Assembly: GCF_029891735.1 (NCBI RefSeq)
Contig: NZ_JANQDH010000041.1
Coordinates: 1 to 64,000 of the forward strand
Direction: 5' to 3'
Length of the DNA: 64,000 bases
DNA from: Chrysosporum bergii ANA360D
GTDB lineage: Bacteria > Cyanobacteriota > Cyanobacteriia > Cyanobacteriales > Nostocaceae
Made by a program: the position numbers and the translations under genes. The notes under the pieces were generated by a model, which was not told the origin of the DNA, did not search any database, and saw only the letters and a list, made by a program, of their open reading frames with translations. How positions within the stretch are numbered: the stretch's first letter is position 1; each line of letters begins with the position of its first letter. Positions 1 through 7,061 of the stretch are shown piece after piece.

Positions 1-18
1 TTAGCCATTGCTGCTTAG
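1..18 (+). CDS. 3' end of upstream tandem paralogue (partial)
   Basis: The first 18 bases read L-A-I-A-A-stop in one frame, identical to the last five codons and stop of the complete gene at 108-899. The following 81 bases are also identical to the DNA after that gene. I infer that a second copy of the secreted-protein gene lies just off the left edge, in the same orientation. Only its last codons are visible, so how similar the two proteins are cannot be judged. Confidence 0.7.
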   Translation, partial: LAIAA

Positions 19-99
19 AACAGTAATTTACCCGTCATAAATTAGGGGCAATAGATGCTAATCTATTGCCATGGAAATTACCAGTCATTAAAACCAACA
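1..99. repeat. 99-bp direct repeat, copy 1
   Basis: Bases 1-99 are identical to 882-980 (offset 881). The repeat covers the last codons, the stop codon and the 3' untranslated hairpin of a tandemly duplicated gene. The exact identity indicates a recent duplication or gene conversion. Confidence 0.95.
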
Positions 100-107
100 C
101 ATAGAAC

Positions 108-899
108 ATGAACACCAAACCTTTTACCCAGAAGAACATACTAAGTTCAATCCAGGTTGCGTGCAAAACCTTAATAATTTTAATTCTGTCCCTACTGCTA
201 ATTGCTCCCACCCCAGCATGGGCATTGGACTATAATGGCACACTACAGTCCTATGTATCTAAGGTTAAAGTAGAATTAGATGGGGTAGTGACATCAATTC
301 AAAAACTACCCAGTCTGTCTTACGACAATGGTAAAAATGCACTGGCAGACATAGACAATAAATTAGAAAAAATTAAAAACGATGCCGGCCAAGATGCTGC
401 ATATTTCCAGAAATTAAGTGATCAATTACAGCTAGAATACCAAACAAATCCGAATACTGTGGCAGAAACGCTGCCAATTAATTTGAATGATCAAGAATTG
501 GAAGACTACAAATTTATCATAAATTTCAATTTATTTCCCCGACGAGATCAACGCAGAAAGTACTTGCAAATAGTCGAGCGAGTAACTAGTCAATCGACAG
601 CACCGCCTAATCTACCACAAAACATTTGGGACAATGCTAATACAATCCAACGTTTAAGTTTTTATGAGCAAAGTATAAAACTACATTATGTACCTAGGTT
701 AGTAGTGTTAACCAATAAAATATCCAAATTGTCTGATCAGTTAGAAAAACGCATTAACCTGGCAACACAGAAATTTGGGAATGTCAAAGAGTACGCCGAT
801 GCTCTTAACTCCTTTAGTGACCCTGATGTATTAACTGAAATCACAGAACTAAATACATCGCTGGCAAAGTTGACTGAAAACTTAGCCATTGCTGCTTAG
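108..899 (+). CDS. Secreted helical protein of unknown function (tandem copy 2)
   Basis: A 263-residue protein I do not recognise. Residues 1-16 are polar and basic, residues about 17-33 form a hydrophobic core, and an A-W-A-L-D stretch near residue 40 looks like a signal peptidase I site, so export to the periplasm or thylakoid lumen is likely. The mature part has no cysteine and is rich in charged and amide residues with long stretches of helical propensity; a helical bundle is plausible but not shown. No Shine-Dalgarno is visible before the ATG at 108. The gene is the second member of a tandem pair: the last codons of an identical 3' end sit at 1-18, and the intergenic DNA before this ATG is the same sequence as the DNA after its own stop. 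Function is not assignable from sequence. Confidence 0.75.
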   Translation: MNTKPFTQKNILSSIQVACKTLIILILSLLLIAPTPAWALDYNGTLQSYVSKVKVELDGVVTSIQKLPSLSYDNGKNALADIDNKLEKIKNDAGQDAAYFQKLSDQLQLEYQTNPNTVAETLPINLNDQELEDYKFIINFNLFPRRDQRRKYLQIVERVTSQSTAPPNLPQNIWDNANTIQRLSFYEQSIKLHYVPRLVVLTNKISKLSDQLEKRINLATQKFGNVKEYADALNSFSDPDVLTEITELNTSLAKLTENLAIAA

Positions 900-980
900 A
901 ACAGTAATTTACCCGTCATAAATTAGGGGCAATAGATGCTAATCTATTGCCATGGAAATTACCAGTCATTAAAACCAACA
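882..980. repeat. 99-bp direct repeat, copy 2
   Basis: Identical to 1-99. It contains the 3' end of the 108-899 gene and about 80 bases of downstream DNA, and ends abruptly at 980, where the sequence diverges. The break point probably marks the end of the duplicated segment. Confidence 0.95.
928..951 (+). terminator. 10-bp perfect hairpin after secreted-protein gene
   Basis: GGCAATAGAT and ATCTATTGCC are perfect inverted arms around a GCTA loop, 29 bases after the stop at 899; the same hairpin is at 47-70 after the upstream copy. No T-run follows, so it is either a weak terminator or an mRNA 3' stabilising structure. Confidence 0.5.
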
Positions 981-1056
981 ACCCTGAACACCTAAAAAAG
1001 CATAGAGCAACTCACTATAGTTTAACCCAGCTACAGAGAAAATAGTTGTGCCTTTT

Positions 1057-1080
1057 TTAATCTTAGTCCCCTTGCGGGGA
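1057..1080 (+). repeat. Isolated CRISPR-repeat-like palindrome (relic A)
   Basis: The stretch ends in TTAGTCCCCTTGCGGGGA (1063-1080), whose CCCC/GGGG arms form a small hairpin. A 24-base copy with one mismatch lies at 2162-2185 in the opposite orientation. The hairpin core resembles Cas6-processed repeats of cyanobacterial type III arrays, and a cas6 gene is 1.1 kb away, but there is no array here. The rest of the 900-1301 gap holds only the 99-bp repeat and AT-rich DNA without a convincing gene. Confidence 0.45.
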
Positions 1081-1301
1081 AGAAAGATGGGAGACTAATT
1101 AATTCAATCATCCAGCATCTCACGGAGTTATATCTTCGCCTCTGAATTAAATCAACTTGTTAGATGGAGTTGACTCCTATTCAGCATATGACGCATGATT
1201 GTTTCCATTCCCTTGCGAGAAATTTTATAAATTTTATAAACTTTATATATTATATAGCTAATCTTGCCCAAATGAGGTACATCCGTAGCCAGGAGAGTGA
1301 A

Positions 1302-1766
1302 TTAAACCACACTGAACTTAAGGGGATGACTTGCCCAGGTTTTTCGTCTACTTGTCTGTGTGTATTGTTGGTCATCAGAATCAACCATCACCTGGTCTTT
1401 AAGTGAGTAGAATCTATCTACTATCTGAGGACGAAAATACCATTCTTCATTAGAGTCATCTATTAATTTCCATTCATAGTCAATTACCAAATCTTGAATC
1501 TTCTCCCAGGTTTCATCTGACAACTCGGTATTTCCTCTCAACTCCATCTGAAAATCAATCCAATGAATATCAGGAAAATGAATAGCGACAGCCATCACCC
1601 TTTTGATTCCTTCTACTGAATTTAATTGATTCACCAACTTTCGTATTTCACGAATATAAAATCCTGGATTTTCCGGTTCTAATAAATACAGTTCAGCTTT
1701 AGATGAACTCCGATTACTCCAATTTGAAACTGAATGGGTTGGTGTTGACTGTATACTTGAAATCAT
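1302..1766 (-). CDS. Conserved-looking protein of unknown function, 154 aa
   Basis: I do not recognise this 154-residue protein. It is soluble, acidic in the middle, has no signal peptide or membrane segment, and has several aromatic residues in a compact central part (residues about 25-125), which suggests one folded domain with a Ser/Asn-rich N-terminal tail. The start at 1766 has AAGGGA a few bases upstream and overlaps the stop of a 44-codon ORF (ATGA overlap), indicating translational coupling. It is read away from the cas6 gene at 2223. A CRISPR link is only positional: inverted repeat-like relics sit on either side at 1057 and 2162. Confidence 0.65.
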   Translation of the reverse strand: MISSIQSTPTHSVSNWSNRSSSKAELYLLEPENPGFYIREIRKLVNQLNSVEGIKRVMAVAIHFPDIHWIDFQMELRGNTELSDETWEKIQDLVIDYEWKLIDDSNEEWYFRPQIVDRFYSLKDQVMVDSDDQQYTQTSRRKTWASHPLKFSVV

Positions 1767-1897
1767 GTTGTTCCCTTGAGAAATTCATCTAATCTGTCTT
1801 TTAAAAATGCTGCGTGTTGTTTAGTGAGTGCAAAATTGATTGGATTTATGGTTGATGATGATTCTTCATCTTCTCCAAATCGATTTTGGACTTTCAC
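1763..1897 (-). CDS. Small coupled ORF, 44 aa
   Basis: A GTG-initiated 44-codon ORF with a GAGGT ribosome-binding site about 11 bases upstream. Its TGA overlaps the ATG of the next gene (1302-1766) by ATGA. The product has an acidic N-terminal third (EDEESS) followed by a probable amphipathic helix (KQHAAFLKDRLDEF). It contains no cysteine and no membrane segment. The coupling and ribosome-binding site favour a real gene; the function is unknown. It could be an accessory subunit of the neighbouring protein. Confidence 0.5.
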   Translation of the reverse strand: MKVQNRFGEDEESSSTINPINFALTKQHAAFLKDRLDEFLKGTT

Positions 1898-2161
1898 TCA
1901 TAATTTTTACCTCGACTTGAATTGAAATTTACGTCAACATTATAACTCATGTCGTCAAGTTTTGCAAGTTTTATACAAAATAAGAATAAAATCTTTACAA
2001 AATGTCCAGACTCACAGGAATGACCGTGGAATCAGTACGTTAGCAAAAAAGAGCAGAAATAATCAAATCCCAGAACTTGTTCTTTGACCGAAATATCAAC
2101 TAACTCAACTATGTAGCATACTGAAGAATCACTATGCTTTTAAATTTTCCTAGTCACATCA

Positions 2162-2185
2162 TCCCCGCAAGGGGACTAATATTAA
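2162..2185 (-). repeat. Isolated CRISPR-repeat-like palindrome (relic B)
   Basis: Inverted copy of the 1057-1080 element (23 of 24 bases). On the + strand it reads CCCCGCAAGGGGACT, which resembles the 3' half of cyanobacterial CRISPR repeats ending GGGGACTGAAAC, here decayed after GGGGACT. It lies 38 bases before the cas6 start. The 1898-2222 interval otherwise carries no gene; at 2081-2100 it has a 20-mer that recurs at 51616-51635. Confidence 0.45.
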
Positions 2186-2222
2186 CTACAATAAATAACA
2201 ACACCTATGCAGCATATGGATA

Positions 2223-3404
2223 ATGCCAAGAACAGCTAAACCCAGCAGTCGTAAACTCCAGCCCAAATCACCATCTACCCCTACTCCCCCTATGTGGCCA
2301 GATGAGACGGAATTGGTAGGATTAGAGTTTGAACTAGAAGCACTTACCACCAGTTCTCTCTACTCCCAATATACTATTGCCCTCCATGCTTGGTTTCTTG
2401 ACCAAGTGCGACAATTTGACCCAGACCTCTCAGCTTATCTCCATGATGGGGAGTCAGAAAAACCATTCAATATCTCAGCCCTGGAAAGTCAACTACTTCC
2501 CGCAGGCAAGCAATTACAATTAGAAGCTAACCAAATTTTACGCTGGCAAGTTCATGCTTTATCCGCCAAAGTAGTACAGTTTCTGCAAAAGTGGTTAACT
2601 AAACTGCCACAAACCCTAAAATTAAGAGATGCTTCCCTAAAAATCAAACAGGTGACAATCTCTCATCCACCAACTACCTACCCCCAACTATTGGAACTAC
2701 CAGCACAATACTCTAACGTTAACCTCAGCTTCATCTCACCTACTAGCTTTCGCCGCAAAGGTCATCATTTCCCTCTCCCCGTACCTGTTAACCTGTTTCA
2801 TAGTTACCTGCGACGCTGGAATGACTTTTCCCAAATACCCATATCCCAAACATCTTTTCTCGATTGGATCGACGAAAATGTGATTATTCATGGACACCGC
2901 TTAGAATCAATTAAAGTAGCAGCTGGTAAACGGGGTTCAGTGACAGGCTTTACGGGAGCTATTTCCTGCGGTTTGAGTAAAGCAGGTTTAGCTCATACTG
3001 AATTTACTCAGTTATTTTATGCCTTGGTTAAACTCGCCCCCTACTGTGGAACAGGACACAAAACCACTTTTGGACTGGGACAAACTTGTTTAGATTGGGT
3101 CGAACCACAACCCACAACTTCTACCCAGGTGATCACAAATCTTTTAGCAGAACGCATTGAGGAATTAACTGCCATCTTCACCGCACAACGCAAACGCCAA
3201 GGAGGCGATCGCACTGATAGAATAGCAGCTACCTGGGCAACTATCCTCGCACGCCGGGAAGCTGGGGAATCTATGAAAGTGATAGCAGAAGATTTAGAAA
3301 TGCCTATTTCCACTGTCAAAACTTACACCAAATTGGCTAGGCGATCGCTCAAACAAGCCAATTTTGCCAATTTTGCCGATTTTGCCGATTTTGCCGATTT
3401 TTAA
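2223..3404 (+). CDS. cas6: CRISPR endoribonuclease Cas6 with C-terminal HTH
   Basis: Cas6 cuts CRISPR precursor RNA within repeats to give mature guides. The 393-residue product has the Cas6 pattern: an N-terminal RAMP-type domain starting near residue 30 (ELVGLEFELEAL), a second RAMP half, a T-S-F-R-R motif near residue 178, and the glycine-rich loop GHKTTFGLGQT near residues 278-288 typical of the family. Unusually, residues about 318-376 add a basic segment and a helix-turn-helix (KVIAEDLEMPISTVKTYTKL) like sigma-region-4 or LuxR-type domains. The C-terminus runs out into a 9-bp repeat encoding N/D-F-A steps. No cas1, cas2, effector genes or array are in the window, so this is an orphan Cas6, which in cyanobacteria can serve arrays elsewhere. 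Catalytic residues cannot be assigned reliably by eye because Cas6 active sites vary. Confidence 0.8.
   Translation: MPRTAKPSSRKLQPKSPSTPTPPMWPDETELVGLEFELEALTTSSLYSQYTIALHAWFLDQVRQFDPDLSAYLHDGESEKPFNISALESQLLPAGKQLQLEANQILRWQVHALSAKVVQFLQKWLTKLPQTLKLRDASLKIKQVTISHPPTTYPQLLELPAQYSNVNLSFISPTSFRRKGHHFPLPVPVNLFHSYLRRWNDFSQIPISQTSFLDWIDENVIIHGHRLESIKVAAGKRGSVTGFTGAISCGLSKAGLAHTEFTQLFYALVKLAPYCGTGHKTTFGLGQTCLDWVEPQPTTSTQVITNLLAERIEELTAIFTAQRKRQGGDRTDRIAATWATILARREAGESMKVIAEDLEMPISTVKTYTKLARRSLKQANFANFADFADFADF
3361..3401 (+). repeat. 9-bp tandem repeat at cas6 3' end
   Basis: ATTTTGCCA followed by three copies of ATTTTGCCG and a partial fourth. It is in frame and encodes the terminal NFANFADFADFADF. 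Being a multiple of three, copy-number change would only lengthen or shorten the tail. Confidence 0.9.
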
Positions 3405-3430
3405 TATTGCCCACTTTGATTTATAGGTTA

Positions 3431-3445
3431 TGATAACCATTATCA
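3431..3445 (+). promoter_or_regulatory. Zur box
   Basis: TGATAACCATTATCA is a 7-1-7 inverted repeat with one mismatch between arms. It fits the AT-rich Zur operator described in cyanobacteria (TGATAATnATTATCA type). It lies 29 bases before the COG0523 gene start, where bound Zur would block initiation. Zinc starvation should therefore induce the downstream gene. Confidence 0.65.
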
Positions 3446-3473
3446 TTATCTCAACCAGTCAACTTGACCATAC

Positions 3474-4466
3474 ATGACTACTCTCACGCCAGAAATTCCC
3501 AAACGAGGAATGCCGGTTACCATCATTACTGGATTTTTAGGTAGTGGTAAAACCACACTCCTCAATCAAATTCTGAAAAACAAACAAAACTTAAAAATTG
3601 CCGTCCTAGTTAACGAATTTGGCGACATTAACATTGATAGCCAATTACTGGTTTCCATAGACCAAGACATGATGGAACTCAGTAATGGTTGTATTTGCTG
3701 TACCATCAATGATGGGTTAGTTGATGCTGTTTATCGAGTCTTAGAAAGAGAAGACCCCATTGATTATTTAGTAATTGAAACCACCGGGGTAGCCGACCCC
3801 TTACCAATCATCCTCACATTTTTAGGCACAGAACTGAGAGACCTAACCAATCTCGACTCTATTCTCACCTTAGTAGATGCAGAAACCTTTGATAATCAAC
3901 ATTTTCAAAGTGAATCAGCCTTAAAACAAATCACCTATGGCGATATTATTCTCCTGAATAAAGTTGACCTAGTAACCCCAGAAAAACTACAAGCACTGGA
4001 AAACTACATTTATCAAGTCAAAGTAGGGGCAAAAATTTTACGCACCCAATATGCACAAGTACCATTACCATTGATTCTCGGCACAGACTTAACACCCAAA
4101 CAACAGTATATATCCATTGCGGAACAGGATGCCCACCAAAAGCATCATCATAAACATGATCATCATCACTCAGATCACCTAGATAATGATGGCTTTATTT
4201 CCATTTCCTTCCAAAGCGATCGCCCCTTTGATGTTCACAAATTTGAAACCTTCCTCACTGAAGCAATGCCATCAGGTGTATTTCGTGCCAAAGGCATACT
4301 CTGGTTTAATGATAGTGATTTACGGCACATCTTTCAACTGAGCGGACCACGCTACAATTTACACGCTGACGATTGGTATTCTCAACGAAAAAATCAGCTA
4401 GTGTTCATTGGCAGAAACTTGAACAACAATGAAATCGATTCCCAGTTACAAAAATGTTTGGTATGA
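3474..4466 (+). CDS. COG0523 (CobW/ZNG1-type) GTP-dependent zinc chaperone
   Basis: A 330-residue P-loop GTPase of the G3E family. Visible motifs: Walker A GFLGSGKTTLLN (residues about 20-31), the metal-binding GCICC (about 73-77), ETTGVADP, and the guanine-specificity motif NKVDL (about 162-166). A histidine-rich run between residues 220 and 240 is a probable zinc loop, and the C-terminal CobW domain follows (KGILWF). These proteins load zinc onto client enzymes at low zinc. A Zur box lies just upstream and a zinc enzyme, folE, 92 bases downstream in the same orientation. In Bacillus the comparable protein ZagA supports FolE during zinc starvation, so a FolE client is the natural inference. 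CobW of cobalamin synthesis is the main alternative, but no cobalamin gene is nearby. Confidence 0.85.
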   Translation: MTTLTPEIPKRGMPVTIITGFLGSGKTTLLNQILKNKQNLKIAVLVNEFGDINIDSQLLVSIDQDMMELSNGCICCTINDGLVDAVYRVLEREDPIDYLVIETTGVADPLPIILTFLGTELRDLTNLDSILTLVDAETFDNQHFQSESALKQITYGDIILLNKVDLVTPEKLQALENYIYQVKVGAKILRTQYAQVPLPLILGTDLTPKQQYISIAEQDAHQKHHHKHDHHHSDHLDNDGFISISFQSDRPFDVHKFETFLTEAMPSGVFRAKGILWFNDSDLRHIFQLSGPRYNLHADDWYSQRKNQLVFIGRNLNNNEIDSQLQKCLV

Positions 4467-4558
4467 TGAGAAAGTGTAAAGTTATGTTACAATCATTCAC
4501 TAGTCAGGGCTTGACAACTGACTAAATTCAGTAAAACATTCCTAACGAAACTCAAAAA

Positions 4559-5206
4559 ATGACTCTATCGATTCGTCCCGATCTAACTTCTGCCGATCAG
4601 GTACTATCGTCTTTGCCTGCTCAAAAGCGAAAAGTAACAGAAGCAGAAATGATGCAGGCTGTACGGACCTTATTGATTGGATTAGGTGAAGATCCAGACC
4701 GCGAAGGACTCAAAGACACTCCCAAAAGAGTAATGAAAGCCTTGCAGTTTCTCACAAAAGGATATACTCAATCCTTGGACGAACTACTAAATGGAGCAGT
4801 ATTTACAGAAGATGCCAATGAAATGGTGTTAGTTCGGGACATCGATATTTTTAGTTCCTGTGAGCATCATATCCTGCCCATCATTGGTCGCGCTCACGTT
4901 GCCTATATACCCAATGGTAAAGTCATCGGCTTGTCCAAAATTGCCCGAATTTGCGAAATGTACGCCCGACGCTTACAAGTACAAGAACGTCTCACCAGCC
5001 AAATTGCCGACGCATTGCAGGGATTACTCAAACCCCAAGGTGTGGCAGTAGTCATAGAAGCTACCCATATGTGTATGGTGATGCGCGGTGTACAAAAACC
5101 CGGTTCTTGGACTGTTACTAGTGCCATGCGTGGAGTTTTTGCCGAAGATTCCCGAAGTCGCGCAGAATTTATGAATTTAATCCGCCATAATGCCAACTTT
5201 CATTAA
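4559..5206 (+). CDS. folE: GTP cyclohydrolase I (FolE)
   Basis: Converts GTP to 7,8-dihydroneopterin triphosphate, the first step of folate and pterin synthesis. The 215-residue product has the full type IA sequence: DTPKRV near residue 58, SCEHH near 100 with two zinc ligands, the GRAHVAYIP and GLSKIARI motifs, and [13 protein letters not shown] near 170 carrying the second zinc cysteine. Length is normal for bacterial FolE with a 30-residue extension. It is zinc dependent, which fits its position behind a Zur-controlled zinc chaperone. The 92-base gap may hold its own weak promoter (TTGACA near 4511), but co-transcription is equally possible. Confidence 0.95.
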   Translation: MTLSIRPDLTSADQVLSSLPAQKRKVTEAEMMQAVRTLLIGLGEDPDREGLKDTPKRVMKALQFLTKGYTQSLDELLNGAVFTEDANEMVLVRDIDIFSSCEHHILPIIGRAHVAYIPNGKVIGLSKIARICEMYARRLQVQERLTSQIADALQGLLKPQGVAVVIEATHMCMVMRGVQKPGSWTVTSAMRGVFAEDSRSRAEFMNLIRHNANFH

Positions 5207-5218
5207 ATAGTTATCATA

Positions 5219-5276
5219 GAGCTAAATCTATTAGCTCCTGCTGTAAGTGTGGAGATAAAAAAATATTATCTCTACA
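5219..5276 (+). terminator. Two hairpins after folE
   Basis: GAGCTAA (5219-5225) pairs with TTAGCTC (5231-5237). TGTGGAGATAA (5248-5258) pairs with TTATCTCTACA (5266-5276) with one G-T pair. Both lie directly after the folE stop. The second has an A-rich loop and no strong U-tail, so termination efficiency is uncertain. Confidence 0.55.
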
Positions 5277-5305
5277 TTTATCTGAAAACCAGGAATTAAC
5301 CATTG

Positions 5306-5464
5306 GTGCAGGAATACACTCTTTTACCCATACCCTGTCAAGTTAGCAGGCCAGGTTATAGTTATCCCCGGAATGTACCTCAGAGGAACTTAACATTACT
5401 TGAATCAATCTACCAAATAGTACAACTTATTGGCATTCCTGACCGACATTTACTTGAATCGTAA
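5306..5464 (+). CDS. Candidate small protein, 52 aa
   Basis: A GTG-started frame (an in-frame TTG lies just before, at 5303) preceded by AGGA 11 bases upstream. It runs 52 codons to a TAA. The product has a Pro/Tyr-rich first half (LLPIPCQVSRPGYSYPRN) and an amphipathic second half (LTLLESIYQIVQLIGIPD), a composition more protein-like than random intergenic DNA. It ends 50 bases before the secreted-protein start at 5515. No family recognised; it may be a chance ORF. Confidence 0.35.
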   Translation: MQEYTLLPIPCQVSRPGYSYPRNVPQRNLTLLESIYQIVQLIGIPDRHLLES

Positions 5465-5514
5465 GATTTAATCGGTTAATGTAAGCAGTCAGGATTGTTT
5501 TGAAAGGTAACCTA

Positions 5515-5874
5515 ATGAATAAAAAAACTATACTTAGTTTGCTTTCAACCCCCATGCTAGTTAGTTCCATTCTTGCTATGGGAGCAATGGCAAATCAAGC
5601 ACGAGCAGCCGAACTGGAAACAGAAAACACAGATAAATTAACCTGTATCCGCAATGAACACATAGTCCGTCCCGTATGTGCTAGAGCCTCGGTATTAGCT
5701 AAAGTCCCTAAATATCAGCCGGGAATCGAGTTTTCCGCCACTGAAAATGAAGTTCCCTTGCTAGCCTTTAACATTGAGGAAAGTGATATGGCAGTTGAGT
5801 TATTTAATTGTGACTGTCCAGCTTGTATAAACGCCTTACGGCAGATGCGTGGCATTGAACCTTTAGTTTATTAG
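5515..5874 (+). CDS. Small exported cysteine-containing protein
   Basis: A 119-residue protein starting MNKKTILSLL with a clear signal peptide: basic residues 2-4, hydrophobic core to about residue 25, and an A-R-A-A site near 30. I chose the ATG at 5515 over an in-frame TTG at 5500 because AAAGGT sits 6-7 bases upstream and the signal sequence then begins properly. The mature protein is acidic and has five cysteines, three of them close together in NCDCPAC near the C-terminus, suggesting disulfides or metal binding in the periplasm. The family is not recognised. A strong terminator follows at 5943. Confidence 0.7.
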   Translation: MNKKTILSLLSTPMLVSSILAMGAMANQARAAELETENTDKLTCIRNEHIVRPVCARASVLAKVPKYQPGIEFSATENEVPLLAFNIEESDMAVELFNCDCPACINALRQMRGIEPLVY

Positions 5875-5942
5875 TTAAGATGTTTAAATAGGGACACAAG
5901 CTTTGTTGTATCCCTGGTGGTTTTCAAACTCTGATCATCCTA

Positions 5943-5974
5943 CGGCAGTTTCTCAAGAAACTGCCGATATTTTT
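5943..5974. terminator. Bidirectional terminator between convergent genes
   Basis: CGGCAGTTTC and GAAACTGCCG form a perfect 10-bp stem with a TCAA loop (5943-5966), followed by ATATTTTT. It sits between the + gene ending at 5874 and the - gene ending at 5983. Confidence 0.85.
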
Positions 5975-5982
5975 GCTTTAAC

Positions 5983-6549
5983 TCAGGAAAAAACCACTTG
6001 GCTATAACTACTAGCCCAAGTCACCCATTTATGAGATAGTCCCATATGCAATACTTCCCCGGTTTTTTCCGGTTCAGTGAGCATTGCTCCTGTTAGGTCA
6101 GCGCCATTGAGTTCTGCTTCACTGATATTGCAAGCAGTTAAATTAGCCCTGCTGAGATTAGCATTTCTGAAATTCGCCCCACTCATTTCTGCTTCACTGA
6201 GGTTTGCGCCCACCAAGTTGGCAATTTCTAAATTGGCAGCGCGTAAATCTGCACGACTTAGGTTAGAGTCTTCTAAGTTCACTTTAATCAACTCAGCACC
6301 AATCAAGTTAACCTCACTTAAGTTTGCACCCTTTAAATTTGCTCCACTCAGGTCAGCATCTGTTAAATTTGCCTGACTAAAGTTACATCCACTTAAATTA
6401 GCTTGAGTTAAGTTAGCTCCACTTAAATCTGCCTCAGTAAAATCAGCACCACTCAAATTAGTAGCACTCAAATTCATTTGATGTAAATTAGCTCGATTAA
6501 ATGTGCGTTGTCCTGCTGCATAAAGATTGAGGATTTTTTGACTATCCAT
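5983..6549 (-). CDS. Pentapeptide-repeat protein
   Basis: 188 residues made mostly of A(D/N)LxX pentapeptides from about residue 24 to 162 (for example ADLSGANLTQANLSGCNF), which fold as a right-handed quadrilateral beta-helix. The first 20 residues (KILNLYAAGQRTFNRANL) are a typical cyanobacterial leader for such proteins, and the last 25 residues leave the repeat. There is no signal peptide, so a cytosolic location is expected. The ribosome-binding site is unusually strong: GGAGGTGA at 6554-6561. Many such proteins exist per cyanobacterial genome and most have no known role. Confidence 0.9.
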   Translation of the reverse strand: MDSQKILNLYAAGQRTFNRANLHQMNLSATNLSGADFTEADLSGANLTQANLSGCNFSQANLTDADLSGANLKGANLSEVNLIGAELIKVNLEDSNLSRADLRAANLEIANLVGANLSEAEMSGANFRNANLSRANLTACNISEAELNGADLTGAMLTEPEKTGEVLHMGLSHKWVTWASSYSQVVFS

Positions 6550-6664
6550 GTTGTCACCTCCCGGTGTCTACAAGTTATCAAGTTGAGTTATCAGTTACAC
6601 TCCACCCAAACCACAGTTTGCCAGTAACTAATTTTTTTTAGGGAAACTTGTTTCTTCATTGTGC

Positions 6665-6670
6665 TATAAT
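6665..6670 (+). promoter_or_regulatory. Extended -10 promoter element
   Basis: TATAAT preceded by TGC (TGn extended -10) in the gap between the pentapeptide and TPR genes. No good -35 is visible. It would drive transcription through a 33-codon ORF at 6721 and possibly the TPR gene at 7062, about 390 bases away. Confidence 0.45.
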
Positions 6671-6720
6671 TACAAGCTGTTTTCAAAAATCCTTAATAGA
6701 AATATACTTAACTTAACTTA

Positions 6721-6822
6721 ATGGCTGATTTCATATCTACCCTATCTGAAGCAGTGGCTACATATGGCCGAGGAAGCCCACATCCCCCTGCGGAAACAAT
6801 TGTCAAAGCTTTGTTAATATAG
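6721..6822 (+). CDS. Candidate 33-aa peptide
   Basis: An ATG-to-TAG frame of 33 codons (MADFISTLSEAVATYGRGSP then HPPAETIVKALLI) about 50 bases after an extended -10. No Shine-Dalgarno is visible. The peptide has two amphipathic helices around a GRGSPHPP turn. It may be a leader peptide, an N-terminal relic of a lost gene, or chance. The rest of 6550-7061 has no other recognisable feature. Confidence 0.3.
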   Translation: MADFISTLSEAVATYGRGSPHPPAETIVKALLI

Positions 6823-7061
6823 CCTTTCTGTTGGTAGTGAGGTACGTTATTAGCTGGCAAAATGCCCTGAATACAAGGTTGATATTATTTATATTTGTAT
6901 TGTACTTAAGTAAAAACACTATTGTATTTTTTTGTTTCAACTCTATTTACTTTTTATCACTCAAGAGAGAGAATAACGGTTAACTCAAATTTGGGAAACC
7001 TCCAAAGGGTTGATTCCCAAACATAACTTGCCAATTCATCGCAGAGTTTAACCGGGGTCAG

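Noticed and set aside
1164-1406. 80-codon + strand ORF
   Set aside because: Low-complexity N-terminus (NFINFINF), no ribosome-binding site, and overlaps the better-supported minus-strand gene at 1302-1766.
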